64,000 nt of DNA from Epichloe hybrida. Its lineage: Eukaryota; Ascomycota; Sordariomycetes; Hypocreales; Clavicipitaceae. The position numbers and the translations under genes are program-made. The notes beneath the pieces are model-generated. The model saw only the letters and a program-made list of their open reading frames with translations. It had not been told where the DNA came from and ran no database searches. Where the stretch lies: positions 789,891 through 853,890 of the forward strand of contig JAFEKR010000029.1 in the NCBI GenBank assembly GCA_019022495.1, given 5' to 3'. Shown here one piece after another: positions 46,598 through 56,867 of this stretch; position 1 is the first letter of the stretch, and every line of letters starts with the position of its first letter.

Positions 46598-47548
46598 GCG
46601 GCGGACTGACTGACCCTGACATTCTGCAATTGTGAGAGAGACCCCCGTCCACCCCCGTCCACCCCCGTCCACCCCCGTCTTCTTGGGCTTCTTGGGCTTC
46701 ATCGGCTAACCTGCTGGCACAGCGCCCTCACGCTCGAGCACCTGGAAGAGGCCTTCTACCGCACGGGCTTCGCCAAGTTCCCCGACTCGGACTTTGAGGC
46801 GCTGGGGCTCAATGCGGAGCAGGTGCGCGACCTCAAGAAGATTGGCAGGACGGAGCAGGAGCACGTCGTGTTCCTGCAGTCGGCGCTCGCGCAGGCGGGC
46901 GTGCAGCCGGTGCAGCCGTGCGAGTACGACTTCCGCTTCACCGACGCCAAGGCCATGGCCACGACGGGCGCGCAGCTCGAGAACGTCGGCGTCTCGGCCT
47001 ACCTCGGCGCCGCCAAGCTCATCCGGGACCCGGCCATCCTCACCGCCGCCGGGTCCATCCTGACCATCGAGTCGAGGCACCAGAGCTCCCTGCGCGTGCT
47101 GCTCGGCCAGACGGCCGTCCCCCAGGCCTTTGACGCACCCCTCGGCCCCAGGGCCGTCTTCTCCATGGCCGCCCCCTTCATCCGCTCGTGCCCGCCCGGC
47201 TCCAACCTCGCCATCGAGCCCTTCCCGCCCCTGGCCATGATGGACCAACCGCAGCCGCAGCCGCAGCCGCAGCCGCAGCCGCAGCCGCCCGCCGCGCTGG
47301 CCGCCGGCTCCATGCTCAGGGTCAGGGCCACCGCCGGCGCCTCCGCCGCCGCCACCCACTGCGCCTTCACCTCGGGCGGCGTCGTCCCCGGCGGCACCGC
47401 CTTCACCAGCTTCTCCGAGACAGAAGGTTGCCAGATCCCCCAGGGCGTCGCCGGCGTAACTTACCTGTCGCTGTCGAGGGCCGCCCCCGTCGACGGCGTG
47501 CTCAGGGACGAGGACACGGTCGCCGGCACCATGATCCTGCCGCTGTAA
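46462..47548 (+). CDS. Secreted ferritin-like protein, Rds1 type
   Basis: Two exons, 46462-46631 and 46723-47548, encode 331 residues. A GTGAGA donor and CACAG acceptor join LTDPDILQ to FALTLEHLEEAFY. The N-terminus is a signal peptide (RKAAALALLACAACTAGAFP). The next 150 residues form a ferritin-like helical bundle (LEHLEEAFYRTGF, RTEQEHVVFLQSAL, LTIESRHQSSLRVLLG) with Glu and His positions suited to a di-metal site. The C-terminal part contains a QPQPQPQP run, then a beta-rich domain. This resembles the stress-response Rds1 family of ascomycetes, whose biochemistry is poorly known. The intron holds short tandem repeats (46641-46700). Codon use is far more GC-rich at third positions than in neighbours. 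Confidence 0.85.
46641..46700. repeat. Tandem repeats inside the intron
   Basis: ACCCCCGTCC is repeated four times (the last imperfect), then TCTTGGGCT-type units twice. Together they make up most of the 91-nt intron of the ferritin-like gene. Confidence 0.85.
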
Positions 47549-48537
47549 TGAAAGACTTTTTTTTTTTTTTTTTTTTTTAACCTTTTTTTTTGTTTTTCCT
47601 TTTAATAATTTTTCTTATTCTTTTGGACCCCTCGCACATGCCACATGCAGAAGCAAATGCGTGCGGATGTGGTGCGTTTTCGCCACACAGAGAGGGGGGT
47701 CTCCTGAAACAAGGCCTGGAGCAATGCGCGTGTCAGGTCGAGGCAGATGGACCCTACATGTACCCTATTCCAAATAACAAGCGAGAATCAAGTCTTGTCA
47801 TGTCATGTCATGGCTTTTCAGCATCGGCCCGGCCATGGGGGCGTCGCGAGAGAGAGTGGACGAACACTTGAGGCGCCATCATTCGTTCATGTACTTACTA
47901 CAATGTAGTACACCCGCGATGCACTTCACGGCCCGCATCAAGCAACATTTCGTAAATATTTCCATCGCCTTGACTTATTGATTGACCTGGTATAATCGAC
48001 TGCATTCATCTTTGCGCCCAACACGGCCTTCCCCCTTCATGACTCCTGGTTTTTTTTTTCTTCTTTTTTCTTCTTTTTTTTTTTTTGCCTTCTTCATTGC
48101 AGTCATGTTGGCCCCCCATGTGGGCATGCACGCCTCCTCGTCTCCTTTTTCTCGTGCACAACCCATATACAATACACGCTCTCGTCACCACGACCAAGTT
48201 TGACCCAACGAATCTAATAGCCTGCACGGCCCCCCCCCCGCTCGTGTCCCCATGTCTGCTGCTCCAGTCCGCTCGGGCCGTGCCCGACAATTGCTGTGCC
48301 TTCATGCCAAGTAACTGCTTCTGTCCAAGTGAATGGACTTGATATACCGACAAGAGAAGGAGAAACGATGAAAACAAAATCCCTGCTTTGAGTGTAGTCC
48401 TGTTTGCCCGCCCGCATTCTCCTTGAGTCGCCTTCACACAAAAATCATGCCATTGCTGATGATACCTGCTGCTTGTCCGCCTGACCGGCTGAACGTGACG
48501 TGCAAACATGACACCACGCATTTTGCTGTCGGCGGGT
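47549..48537. other. Convergent intergenic region, about 1 kb
   Basis: This lies between the ferritin-like gene (+) and MKT1 (-) stops. It begins with a long T run (about 47,557-47,590) and has another T/C-rich tract at about 48,050-48,090. No gene or RNA is recognised. Confidence 0.6.
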
Positions 48538-51083
48538 TCAGAAAGGCCGGGCGTCCAAATATGCCTGAGCCTTGACCCACGCCGTCTTGTCTGCTTTGGG
48601 GAGCTCGTCAGCCGCCAGAGTCTGCACGCCTTGGTTGAGGGCATTCACAAAGTCGACACAGGTTCCAAAGTCTTCGGTCAATGCTTCGGCGAACGGTACA
48701 AAGGTCTCGGGGAAGGCTTCAAGGCGCTTAGCCCGCTTCTCCTTGCTGTCCAAGACTTCATCCTCGTCGAAGAATGTACGAACAGCGATACCAAGACCGA
48801 TATCAGGCTCTTGCAAGAAGGGAAGTCTTCAATTTTTTCGTCTTAAAATTAGCTTCAAGTCGTGCCGAGGAGAAGAGAAGACATGAGTCCAAGGAAAGCC
48901 TACCTCTGGCTAATGTCCAGGTAATCATCTCGCTCTCTCTTGCACTGCCCGTACATGAACATGGAGGCCACAATGGCCTCGACCAAGTCGCGGTCAGCCT
49001 CACGGACAGCCGTAGACATGGAGCGAAATGCCAAAAGACTCTTGTTAAGAGGTCCAGTGTACCCGTACACTTGATGTCGCAGCTTGAGCAACGTAGCGCA
49101 CTGGCTGATCAGTACCAAGCTCGACTTGTCTTCGTCGGTGCCGCGGCGAGGCAAACCGGCGATGCCTTCCTGATGATTCGCTCCCAGTACGCCAAGTCTG
49201 ATCAGCTCAAAAGCGAGCAAGGCTGCATCGTCGAGCCCGGGAACATCGGGGCGATTCTCGCTGGCATCCTTGAGCGCCAGCAGGGTCGTTGCCAGTGCGT
49301 TGCCCCATTTGGTCAAGGTATGCGAGTCATTGACGTACCCACGTAGGTGGAGGAATCGCCAGATGGCAACAGATGTCACCATTTCCTTGCTGTCAATGCC
49401 TCTAATCTTGTTCCCCTTGGCCAGGGTCTTGGCCACGAAATCCAGATTCGCAAGGGCCAAGACTTCGAGGCAGATGGGACCAGCAAAGTTTGCCGGGAAA
49501 ACGCTGCGCAAATCGCTCTCCTTGACATCCCAAGTACCCACCAGTTGGGAAGGGGCTGGCTGCAGAGCACGATGGTTAATCGTGTACGAGAATTTGGGGT
49601 CAAACCAGACGCGCATGGTGATGTCCTTGTGACCGATGCCCCGGTGAACGCGGGGAATAATCAAGCCCAGGGCCTGCTCCTTGACCGTAATGAGTCTTTT
49701 GGTGACGAGCTTCTTGTACTCATCAGACACGACACCGTCCAGAGTCGGCTGCACGAGTATCTGACCGTGCGTTATACTGTTCAAATTTCGTGCACCAATC
49801 AGACCGGCGTTGAGATAGTGGAAGAGCTCTTCTGGTAGTTGAAGGCCGAGGTATTCATGATTGTCCTTGGTGAGCTGATTGAAATCGTTCACGGTTACTT
49901 GACCCGTTTCCGAGATGTAGATGAAGTGGTGGATGGCCATGCGAGCCTTGCGGTACTTGTCCAGCCAGTTGGCGTCTTGGGCTTGCAGAATGTCGTTGAA
50001 TGAATTGCAAGCGTTGGCGACACCTTTATCCGAAGTCCTCAAGATATTGATCGCATCGCCAATGGTGAAGCGGTTCGGATACATGGCATTGTCCAGCAGA
50101 GGCGGGAATGTGGGCAGGAAGGAGGTACCTGTCATGAGCAAGGCGTCAATGAACATGGGCTCGGCCACGCTGAGGGCTCGCATAATCTTCTTCTTTGAGA
50201 TGGCCGAAACCAGCTTTGCGTCCCAATCGAAGCCTCGAATGACAGAATCCTTGATCGGGTAGAGAAGGAGCTCTTGGGGTCCCATGACAGCGGAGCATTG
50301 GTCGGAATCAATCAGCTCAAAGTAGGCCAGCTTTTTCGGCATGTGTCAGAACTTTTCAACCCTCTTTTCTCATATTGTGTGTTGCGATTCTGATTGGGTC
50401 CATCATACCTGAGCGCATGCGTTGTAGGGAGGTACCAGGAAATGCAGGCCTCGCTTTTTCAAGATTGCCTGCAGTAAAGGGTACAAGTTTTGGACGTTGT
50501 AAGCGCCTAACAAAGATTTAGTTTGTGCTGGATTCCTCTGCTTTCCTACTTGACTCGGGGGCAGGGAAGGCAGTTTCCAATTTTGGCACCTACCTGAATT
50601 GGCTCCGAACGTAGTGACGGCTTGTTCAGCTTCCGAACGCGAGTACAAATTCCATGCCTCGTCCGTCCTCTTGTTTGCTGCACGCCTGCGCTCAAGACTG
50701 GCCTCATCCTGTCCCGTCATGGACTGTCCATCGAAAACAAAAAATGGCACGATGCGGCTCCTTTCCCACGAATCCAGGTTCTGGTTGATGTGTGTCTGGA
50801 TGCCTGTCAAGCCGCCGAGAGCCGAGAGAAGGGGTTCGTGGGCGGGAGGGGTGTCGAGCAGCTGGCTCAAGTAGTACGTCGCATCAACGGCAACGGAACA
50901 TTCTTCGAGCTCAGAAACATCGTGGGAGCTATAAATTCGACGGGGGTCAGTACTTTGTCGTCTGGCTTCGCCAAATCGTGTTCGTGAAGGGGTGGGCAGG
51001 AGAGGTGGGCGAAGTTTTGGGTCGTCGGCTACGCCATAAAACATACGTTGCCTGGGCATAGATGTACGAATCCTCGATGATAA
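48538..51083 (-). CDS. MKT1: Mkt1-like XPG-domain post-transcriptional regulator (5' end unresolved)
   Basis: Exons read as 51083-51047, 50928-50594, 50506-50409, 50330-48904 and 48826-48538, all in phase, giving about 728 residues. The sequence runs IIEDSYIYAQAT, SHDVSELEECSVAVDATYY (XPG-N-like), RIVPFFVFDGQSM, ILKKRGLHFLVPPYNACAQ (XPG-I-like) and ELIDSDQCSAVMGPQELLL, then the Mkt1 C-terminal domains to AQAYLDARPF. The nuclease fold is retained in Mkt1, but the protein works with Pbp1 on poly(A)-binding-protein-linked mRNA regulation. The 51083 boundary follows an AATAG acceptor and requires one base from an earlier exon. The initiator Met exon must lie further upstream and was not found with confidence. 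Only the 5' end is uncertain. Confidence 0.88.
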
Positions 51084-52107
51084 CTATTGGATTTGAATCA
51101 AGTCAGCTTCTCGAGCACGACTGCAACAAGATTCACAGCGTATTTAGGGGTAATTGGAATGTCGGTGTAGCCGTTGAACAAGCTGTTGGCCAAGCATCGC
51201 AAGGAAACACGTGGGAGGGAGGGCCCTGACGAGCTGAACGCCGTGACGCAGCTTGTGCCATTCTTCTCTTCCTGGAGCCCAGACAGCCAACCTCGTTATG
51301 CAGAGGGCGCAAGCAGCATTACGACCCCTCAGTCACCAAGAAGTGCACATACAGCTGGTTTTCCCCCACAAGACTTGCGAGTTCCCATCAGGCAGGGAAA
51401 GGGCCGGGGCAAATGGAACAAGAGGCTTTACTCACACGGCATGCTGCGCAAGACCGATGGCGACCGAAGCGCCCGTGTTCAAAGAAAGGAAAATCGCCCG
51501 CCGACTCGCTCGCAGGGCTCCAGATCAAGAGACAAGAGGTTGCGCCGGCGTCGTCGTCGATTCGAGAAGAGTGGTCGTCGGGTTGAACCGAGTTGTGGGT
51601 TTCAGAGAGAGACAAAGGCGCTTGCCCCAGTAGAAAAGACGAACAGAAACAGGCTCAGCTTCGTTTGTGGCGCCAGAGCTCTACCGGAGTTGACTTTGAC
51701 TTTGACTTTGACTCTGACTCTGCCTCTGCCTCTGACTCTGCCTCTGCCTCTGCCTCTGTCTCAGCCGTGCATGGATGTGGTCGGGAAGAAAGTCAAAGGT
51801 CGTGCAGGTTGAGACGCAGGCGGAAGTGACTTGAAGATCTTGGAGGAAGGAACAGCACGGCACACGGCACACGGCAGGGGAAGATGCAAGATGCCTTGGA
51901 GCTACGTCCGTACATACATGTACAATGTACTTGCTCAAGTTGTCCAGCTGGGCCACAAGTGTCAGCCGCCACAACGTTTCTAGCCACACATGGAGGGGTC
52001 CGGCTCACACAAGTGACAAGTCCACAAACCCCCACCGCCCACCCGCTTCCCTCCTCACCACTCATCGTGAACCCCCCATTATTACCCCATCGCGCATCGC
52101 AAGCACG
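51084..52107. other. Divergent region (MKT1 5' end / 2OG oxygenase)
   Basis: This should contain the missing first MKT1 exon and both promoters. A hexamer repeat of TGACTT/TGCCTC type lies at 51690-51762. Overlapping palindromic GTACATACATGTACAATGTAC-like sequence lies near 51,910. Confidence 0.5.
51690..51762. repeat. Hexamer minisatellite TGACTT/TGACTC/TGCCTC
   Basis: About twelve 6-bp units drift from TGACTT through TGACTC to TGCCTC. The region is non-coding. Confidence 0.85.
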
Positions 52108-53458
52108 ATGACCTATGTAAACCCACCAATGTCTTCCCCACCGGCAGACATCCCCATCATCGACCTCTCCAGCACCCAGCCCGACATCGCCAAACAGCTC
52201 GTCGACGCCGCCGCAGAACATGGCTTCATCTACATCCGCAACCAGGGGCACGACATCCCCTCCGCCAACGTAGACGAGGCCTTCGCACTGGTACATACTA
52301 CACCGCCTCCTCCAACCCTGAAGAGCAGCAGCCAATATCACGACACTAATTCCACTTGTGCGTAAACCGACAGTCTAAGAAACTACTGGCCGCCCCGCTG
52401 GAAGAGAAGCAAGCGTGCTCGATTCAGACGAACAACCGCGGCTGGACGAGCATGCACGCCGAGACGCTGAATCCCAAGAACCAGAAGGTGCGGATTGCTT
52501 CAAAGTTACAACATGAGAAAGTATGCCTCCTAACGCGGCTCCTACTAGGTCGGGGACTTCAAAGAGTAAGAATATGTGGAAACTAAACTCGAGTATTCTC
52601 CGTTACAGGCCTGTGAATAACACCAGCAAGGGCCTTCAACTTCGGCGAATTCATCGACCACAAAGCCCAGCAGCCCTTGCCGCCCACCATTGCCGCCGAC
52701 GAGGCGAGACTCTCCGCTTTCGCTGACCTCTGCCGGGCGCTGTGCCTCAAGATCCTGACTCTTCTGGGCGAGGGCCTCCAGGTACGTTTGTGACGCAATC
52801 CCTCAACATCACTGGCCCTCTCTCTCTTCGCCCAACCTCACCTCGAAAATAGGTCGACACGTTCTTCTCCTCCGCCCACTTCCAGTCCCAATCTGGCTCC
52901 GGCAGCACCCTCCGTTTCCTGCGCTACCCTCCTCCCTCGACGACCGCCCACCCCCCCAGCGAAATCCGCGCGGGCGCTCACTCCGACTACGGCTCCATCA
53001 CGCTGCTGTTCCGCCTCAGGGGCCAAGCCGGTCTTGAAATCCTCAAAGAGGACAACACGTGGGCCCCTGTGCCCGTTGTGCCGCCTGGGACGGAAAACGA
53101 CCCCAGCCCCCCTGTTTTAATCAACATTGGTGACCTGCTATCGTATTGGACGAACGGGCTGTTTCGAAGTACAGTCCATAGGGTGGTGTTTCCTACGGGC
53201 GAGGCCGGGGCTTCCAATAGCGTGTCAGGGGAGGCGAGTGATCAGCCTCGATACTCGATTGCGTATTTCTGTCATCCCATGGACACTGCCTTGCTGGAGC
53301 CTGTGCCGAGTGATAGGGTCAAGGCGTTTGTGCCACAGGAGGGACTGCACGATGCGAACCCGTATGCTCAGAGGAAGAAGGTATTGACCGCGGGAGAGCA
53401 CTTGCGGATGAGGCTCAAGGAGAGTTATGGGACATTGTACGATGAGAAGAAGGCATAG
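52108..53458 (+). CDS. 2-oxoglutarate/Fe(II)-dependent oxygenase (IPNS-like)
   Basis: Five exons, 52108-52290, 52374-52487, 52549-52565 (17 nt), 52631-52781 and 52853-53458, encode 356 residues, all in phase. The N-terminus has IPIIDLSSTQPDI and AAEHGFIYIRNQGHDI, typical of the non-haem dioxygenase N-terminal domain. The catalytic jelly roll has HSDYGSITLLF (the H-x-D pair), STVHRVVFP (second His) and RYSIAYF (Arg for 2-oxoglutarate). These residues are all present, so an active enzyme is expected. The family hydroxylates, desaturates or cyclises small molecules, often in secondary metabolism; the substrate cannot be told. The 17-nt exon (VGDFKE) is required to join NPKNQK to AFNFGEFIDH. The stop lies about 60 bp from the ligase-gene stop, tail to tail. 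Confidence 0.88.
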
Positions 53459-53517
53459 GCGGGTACGGGACTCGGATTACCGTGTAGAATCATCATCTAT
53501 TCCTATGGTGTATTCAA

Positions 53518-54382
53518 TTACACAATCCCACAGTACCAACGCCGCCAGGGATCTTGAAACCCATCATAGTACTTCTCCTTGGTATTAGTATCCTCCATTA
53601 CCTTGAGATGCCCGAGCACACGCCAATCAAACACGGCTATCCAGCCGCGCGTCTTTCCGGGCAACTGTCTGCGAGCCAGCTCCACAGATGCGAGGATTTT
53701 CTCCGTCTCGCGCCCCCTCCTGACCGTATCAACGAGGATGATGATGCTTGGAGACTTGTTGCCCAGTGTAGCCCCGAAATTGTTTGCTTCAAGCCACTCG
53801 CTCATGTCAACCGCAGTTTTTGCCACACCGTGTGCTTCCAAAAGAGATGCTCTTTCCGCGGATTCCGCGAGAGCCGACGAAGCAAGTAGCACGGTGGAAC
53901 CAAACATGTGACATTTGTCGCCGGCAAACGTGCACTCTCCCTTGCTTGCCTGCTCCGTTGGATCTGTCTTCTGCGTCGGCCGAGATGCTTCCTCCTCCGG
54001 GGAAGACAAGATGGGTATCTGAGCGCAGTGCAGAGCAGCGCCATCATGTCCAGCAGACTCCTCCGAGAGCAATCCTTGTGAGCCTTTCCCCCCCCGCGTC
54101 TCTGGAACAGCACATGATATGGCGGGCCGGTTCCCACGACTCACAGTGCCAGTGCCGGTGCCGGCAAACGACAAGTGAGTAGGGGTCGTATTTCGCGATG
54201 CGTTCCCGTCAACATGTTGCCAGGGCTTCCGAGGCGTCCTCGTCGGTGCCGCCGCCGTCGGCGAGCGGGCCACAGTATGGGCACGGCGTTTGGGACTCGG
54301 AGACGCAGCTTGGGGGGAATCTGCGAGGGATCTTCGCTTTCCGTCACTGTGCGGCGTCTCTTGACGACCACTCGAGTCCAGG

Positions 54383-54413
<31 letters not shown>

Positions 54414-56867
54414 TTGATGATTTCGGCGGCGTGGGAAGCCATGTCGTAGATACACTTGCCGAGTGCTGGTCCCCCGAATTCGTCCTGCTCCTGCTCACCC
54501 CCGGGCTTTTGGATCGACCCCCCCACACAGGCGAGAGCGATGTCCTTGAACTTGGCGGCGAAGGAGCAGGCATGGTCGTGGTAGTCGATTGACTGAGGGC
54601 ATCGACTGCCAGTCCCCTGGGGTCAGCTCCCTCGAGTTTCGCTATCCATCCGAGATTTTCCTGACTGTCCCCCAGGTTAGGAGTTGCCCTTGCCTTTCTA
54701 GCCATCTCCTGTAATTCTCCAAACGTGACCGAATCGGAGAAGTCCCTCTCAAAGTGAATTTTCGACACGACGGGGAATCGCAGTGTCCAGAAGCCCATGT
54801 TTCCTGGCTTGTCGAAGCTGAAACATCTCAGATCGAATACTGGAGGACTCGGGAAGGCTACGGTCAAGGGGGCATCGGCCTCGATGGCTTTCGGAACGTG
54901 CAACTTGGTCATGATATTCGAGGCCAAAGGAACAGACACGGGGTTGCCGTGTACTATGAACACTTTTAGAAGAGGCTCCGTGATTTCGACAGCGCTGACC
55001 ACTGTGAATTCTGGTGTGGCACCCCAGCGCTTGACTTCCTCCTTATTGTTGAGGCATCCCAGGTAGAAAACAGTCCATCTCAGATTGGCAATCTTGTAAC
55101 ATCTCGCTTTGGAAGGATTGAACCCAGCCCCGACCACAGCAAAGTCCCCAACGTCGCCAAAGGTACCAATGTACTCCTTCTTGAGCTTGATACAGTGGCC
55201 AGAACTCTGCCCTTTGCGCTTGTGAAAGTCGAAATAAGGCTCGTCAGGTTTCAACACCAAACCTTCCCCTTTGGCGGCGATGACTCTAGCAAATGCCTTG
55301 CGGAGTTCGGAAGCTCCCGTTGGACGATGGAAATCCACCAATGTTCGCTTTACCAGCTCCGCTCGACCTCTCTCGCAGCGTATTGTCTTTTCAAGTATTC
55401 GGAATCGTTCAGAATGGCGAACGTCCAGTAGAGATCGTTGATCCAGGAATAATATGTCATAATATACTATCATTAGATTCTCACAAGACCGTGGCCTTTT
55501 CTCGTTAGTGTGCGTCTATCAGGAGCGTGTTTTTTTGCATTAAGGACATACGGTGAATCCAGATCCACATTCATGAGCCGGCCTCGTCTAGCCACGTGGT
55601 TGCGTATTTTGTGAAAAGGCATGATCTTGTTCTCCTGGATGGTGTCAGCGGCAATGGCAGTAAGCTGGACAATGTACGACACCCACCACATCATCGTGCA
55701 CGACGAGTTCTCCTTCGAGAATACACCCCTGGTGAACGGTGCAATCCGAACGACCATATCTGATCGAGTCGGCAATGATCCTGCTCCTTGTCAGCTGCAG
55801 CTGAAGATCGCATGGCAACGTGATATCCTCACCCATTCACTTTGTGTCGGTCCTCAGTGCTGTCTTTTCCACTTTTAGAAAATATTTGGATTTGGAGCTT
55901 TCCATTAAATACGCTGACGTGGATTTGGCAGTACTCCCCGTCTATTTTATCTTCGACACTCATTCGGCCATGTCCCATATCAAGGCAGTGTTTGATGCTC
56001 CGCCCTTTGAACCAGTTTTGTCTGCCTACCTTGATACCAAGCTTGGGCTCGACCGAAGCAAGAATCTTCTCCCATGGTGCAGCAGATCTTGCAGAGTCGG
56101 TCGCCATTCCACTCCTGAGAGCCTGTAGCGTTTTGATCGCCGTCGCGAAATCATCTCGTACTTTCAGAACAAGCGGCAAATTTGGATCACAACATTTGTA
56201 AACCAGCCCAGAATCTAGGATGAGTGGCTTGTAGTCCTTCAAAACAAGTCGTGTGAACCACTTGGCCTCACGAGCCGAAAGCCTTCGATATACATCTTGC
56301 AGGTCATTTCTGCCTCGAGGAGTGGTAGAGACACCCCGGTGTGAGCGAATAGACGGAGAGCTCCAAATTATCCTGGAGGCTATGTCGTGTAGCACCTGGT
56401 CGATTTCTTCTACGGTAATCTGATGATGTTCACTATGTGAAGGATTTGGCTGCAAAGTAATGAGCTTTTCTTCTTCTTCTTCTTCTTCTTCTTTTCTGCA
56501 CAGCAAGAATGGACTGAAACAGGAGACCAACCGTGGCAGTGAGGATTCGCTCCACACATTCAGCAAGATCGACGCGCTGGTCAGGTAGTTTATACAAGCC
56601 GAGTTCAACGAGCCGAGAGGCCCCCAGCATCAAGGCTTTGCCAATGACTTTTTCGAGTGTTGGAGTTTTGATGCAATACACGCGATCTGTCCGCTTCTCG
56701 GGGAGCAAAGTTGAAAGCAGAGCAGCAAGGTCGGTGTCGTATGAATCGATGCAGGTTCGATTTTGAGTAAACCATTGGGTAATAGCCTTTGTGTTCGGTT
56801 TCTTTGCTTTGTATAGCTGTTCGCAGTCGTCTAGCAAGTCGCAGACTAAAGCAAAGGGAATAGGCAT
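53518..56867 (-). CDS. ATP-dependent DNA ligase-family protein
   Basis: Five exons, 56867-56532, 56419-55833, 55780-55687, 55634-55552 and 55495-53518, encode 1025 residues; every phase agrees. Nucleotidyltransferase motifs are intact: motif I EDKIDGEY (Lys at about 270), motif III CILEGELVV, motif IV EGLVLKPDEPYF and motif V CIKLKKEY. MIVYYDILFLD lies between III and IV. The N-terminal 200 residues fit a ligase DNA-binding-like domain. After an OB-like part comes a 200-residue disordered linker with EPEPEPEP, then a C-terminal region (about 890-1020) that may be a BRCT-type fold (TFAGDKCHMFGSTVLLA). It is a fungal ligase paralogue, not clearly Cdc9 or Lig4. A repair role is inferred. Exon 1's donor (GTTGGT) is unusual, and intron 1 holds a GAA microsatellite. 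Confidence 0.82.

Noticed and set aside
51174..51812. A 212-codon plus-strand frame.
   Set aside because: Its C-terminal part is a translated hexamer repeat, and the rest is Arg/Ser-rich without recognisable domains, opposite the presumed MKT1 5' end.
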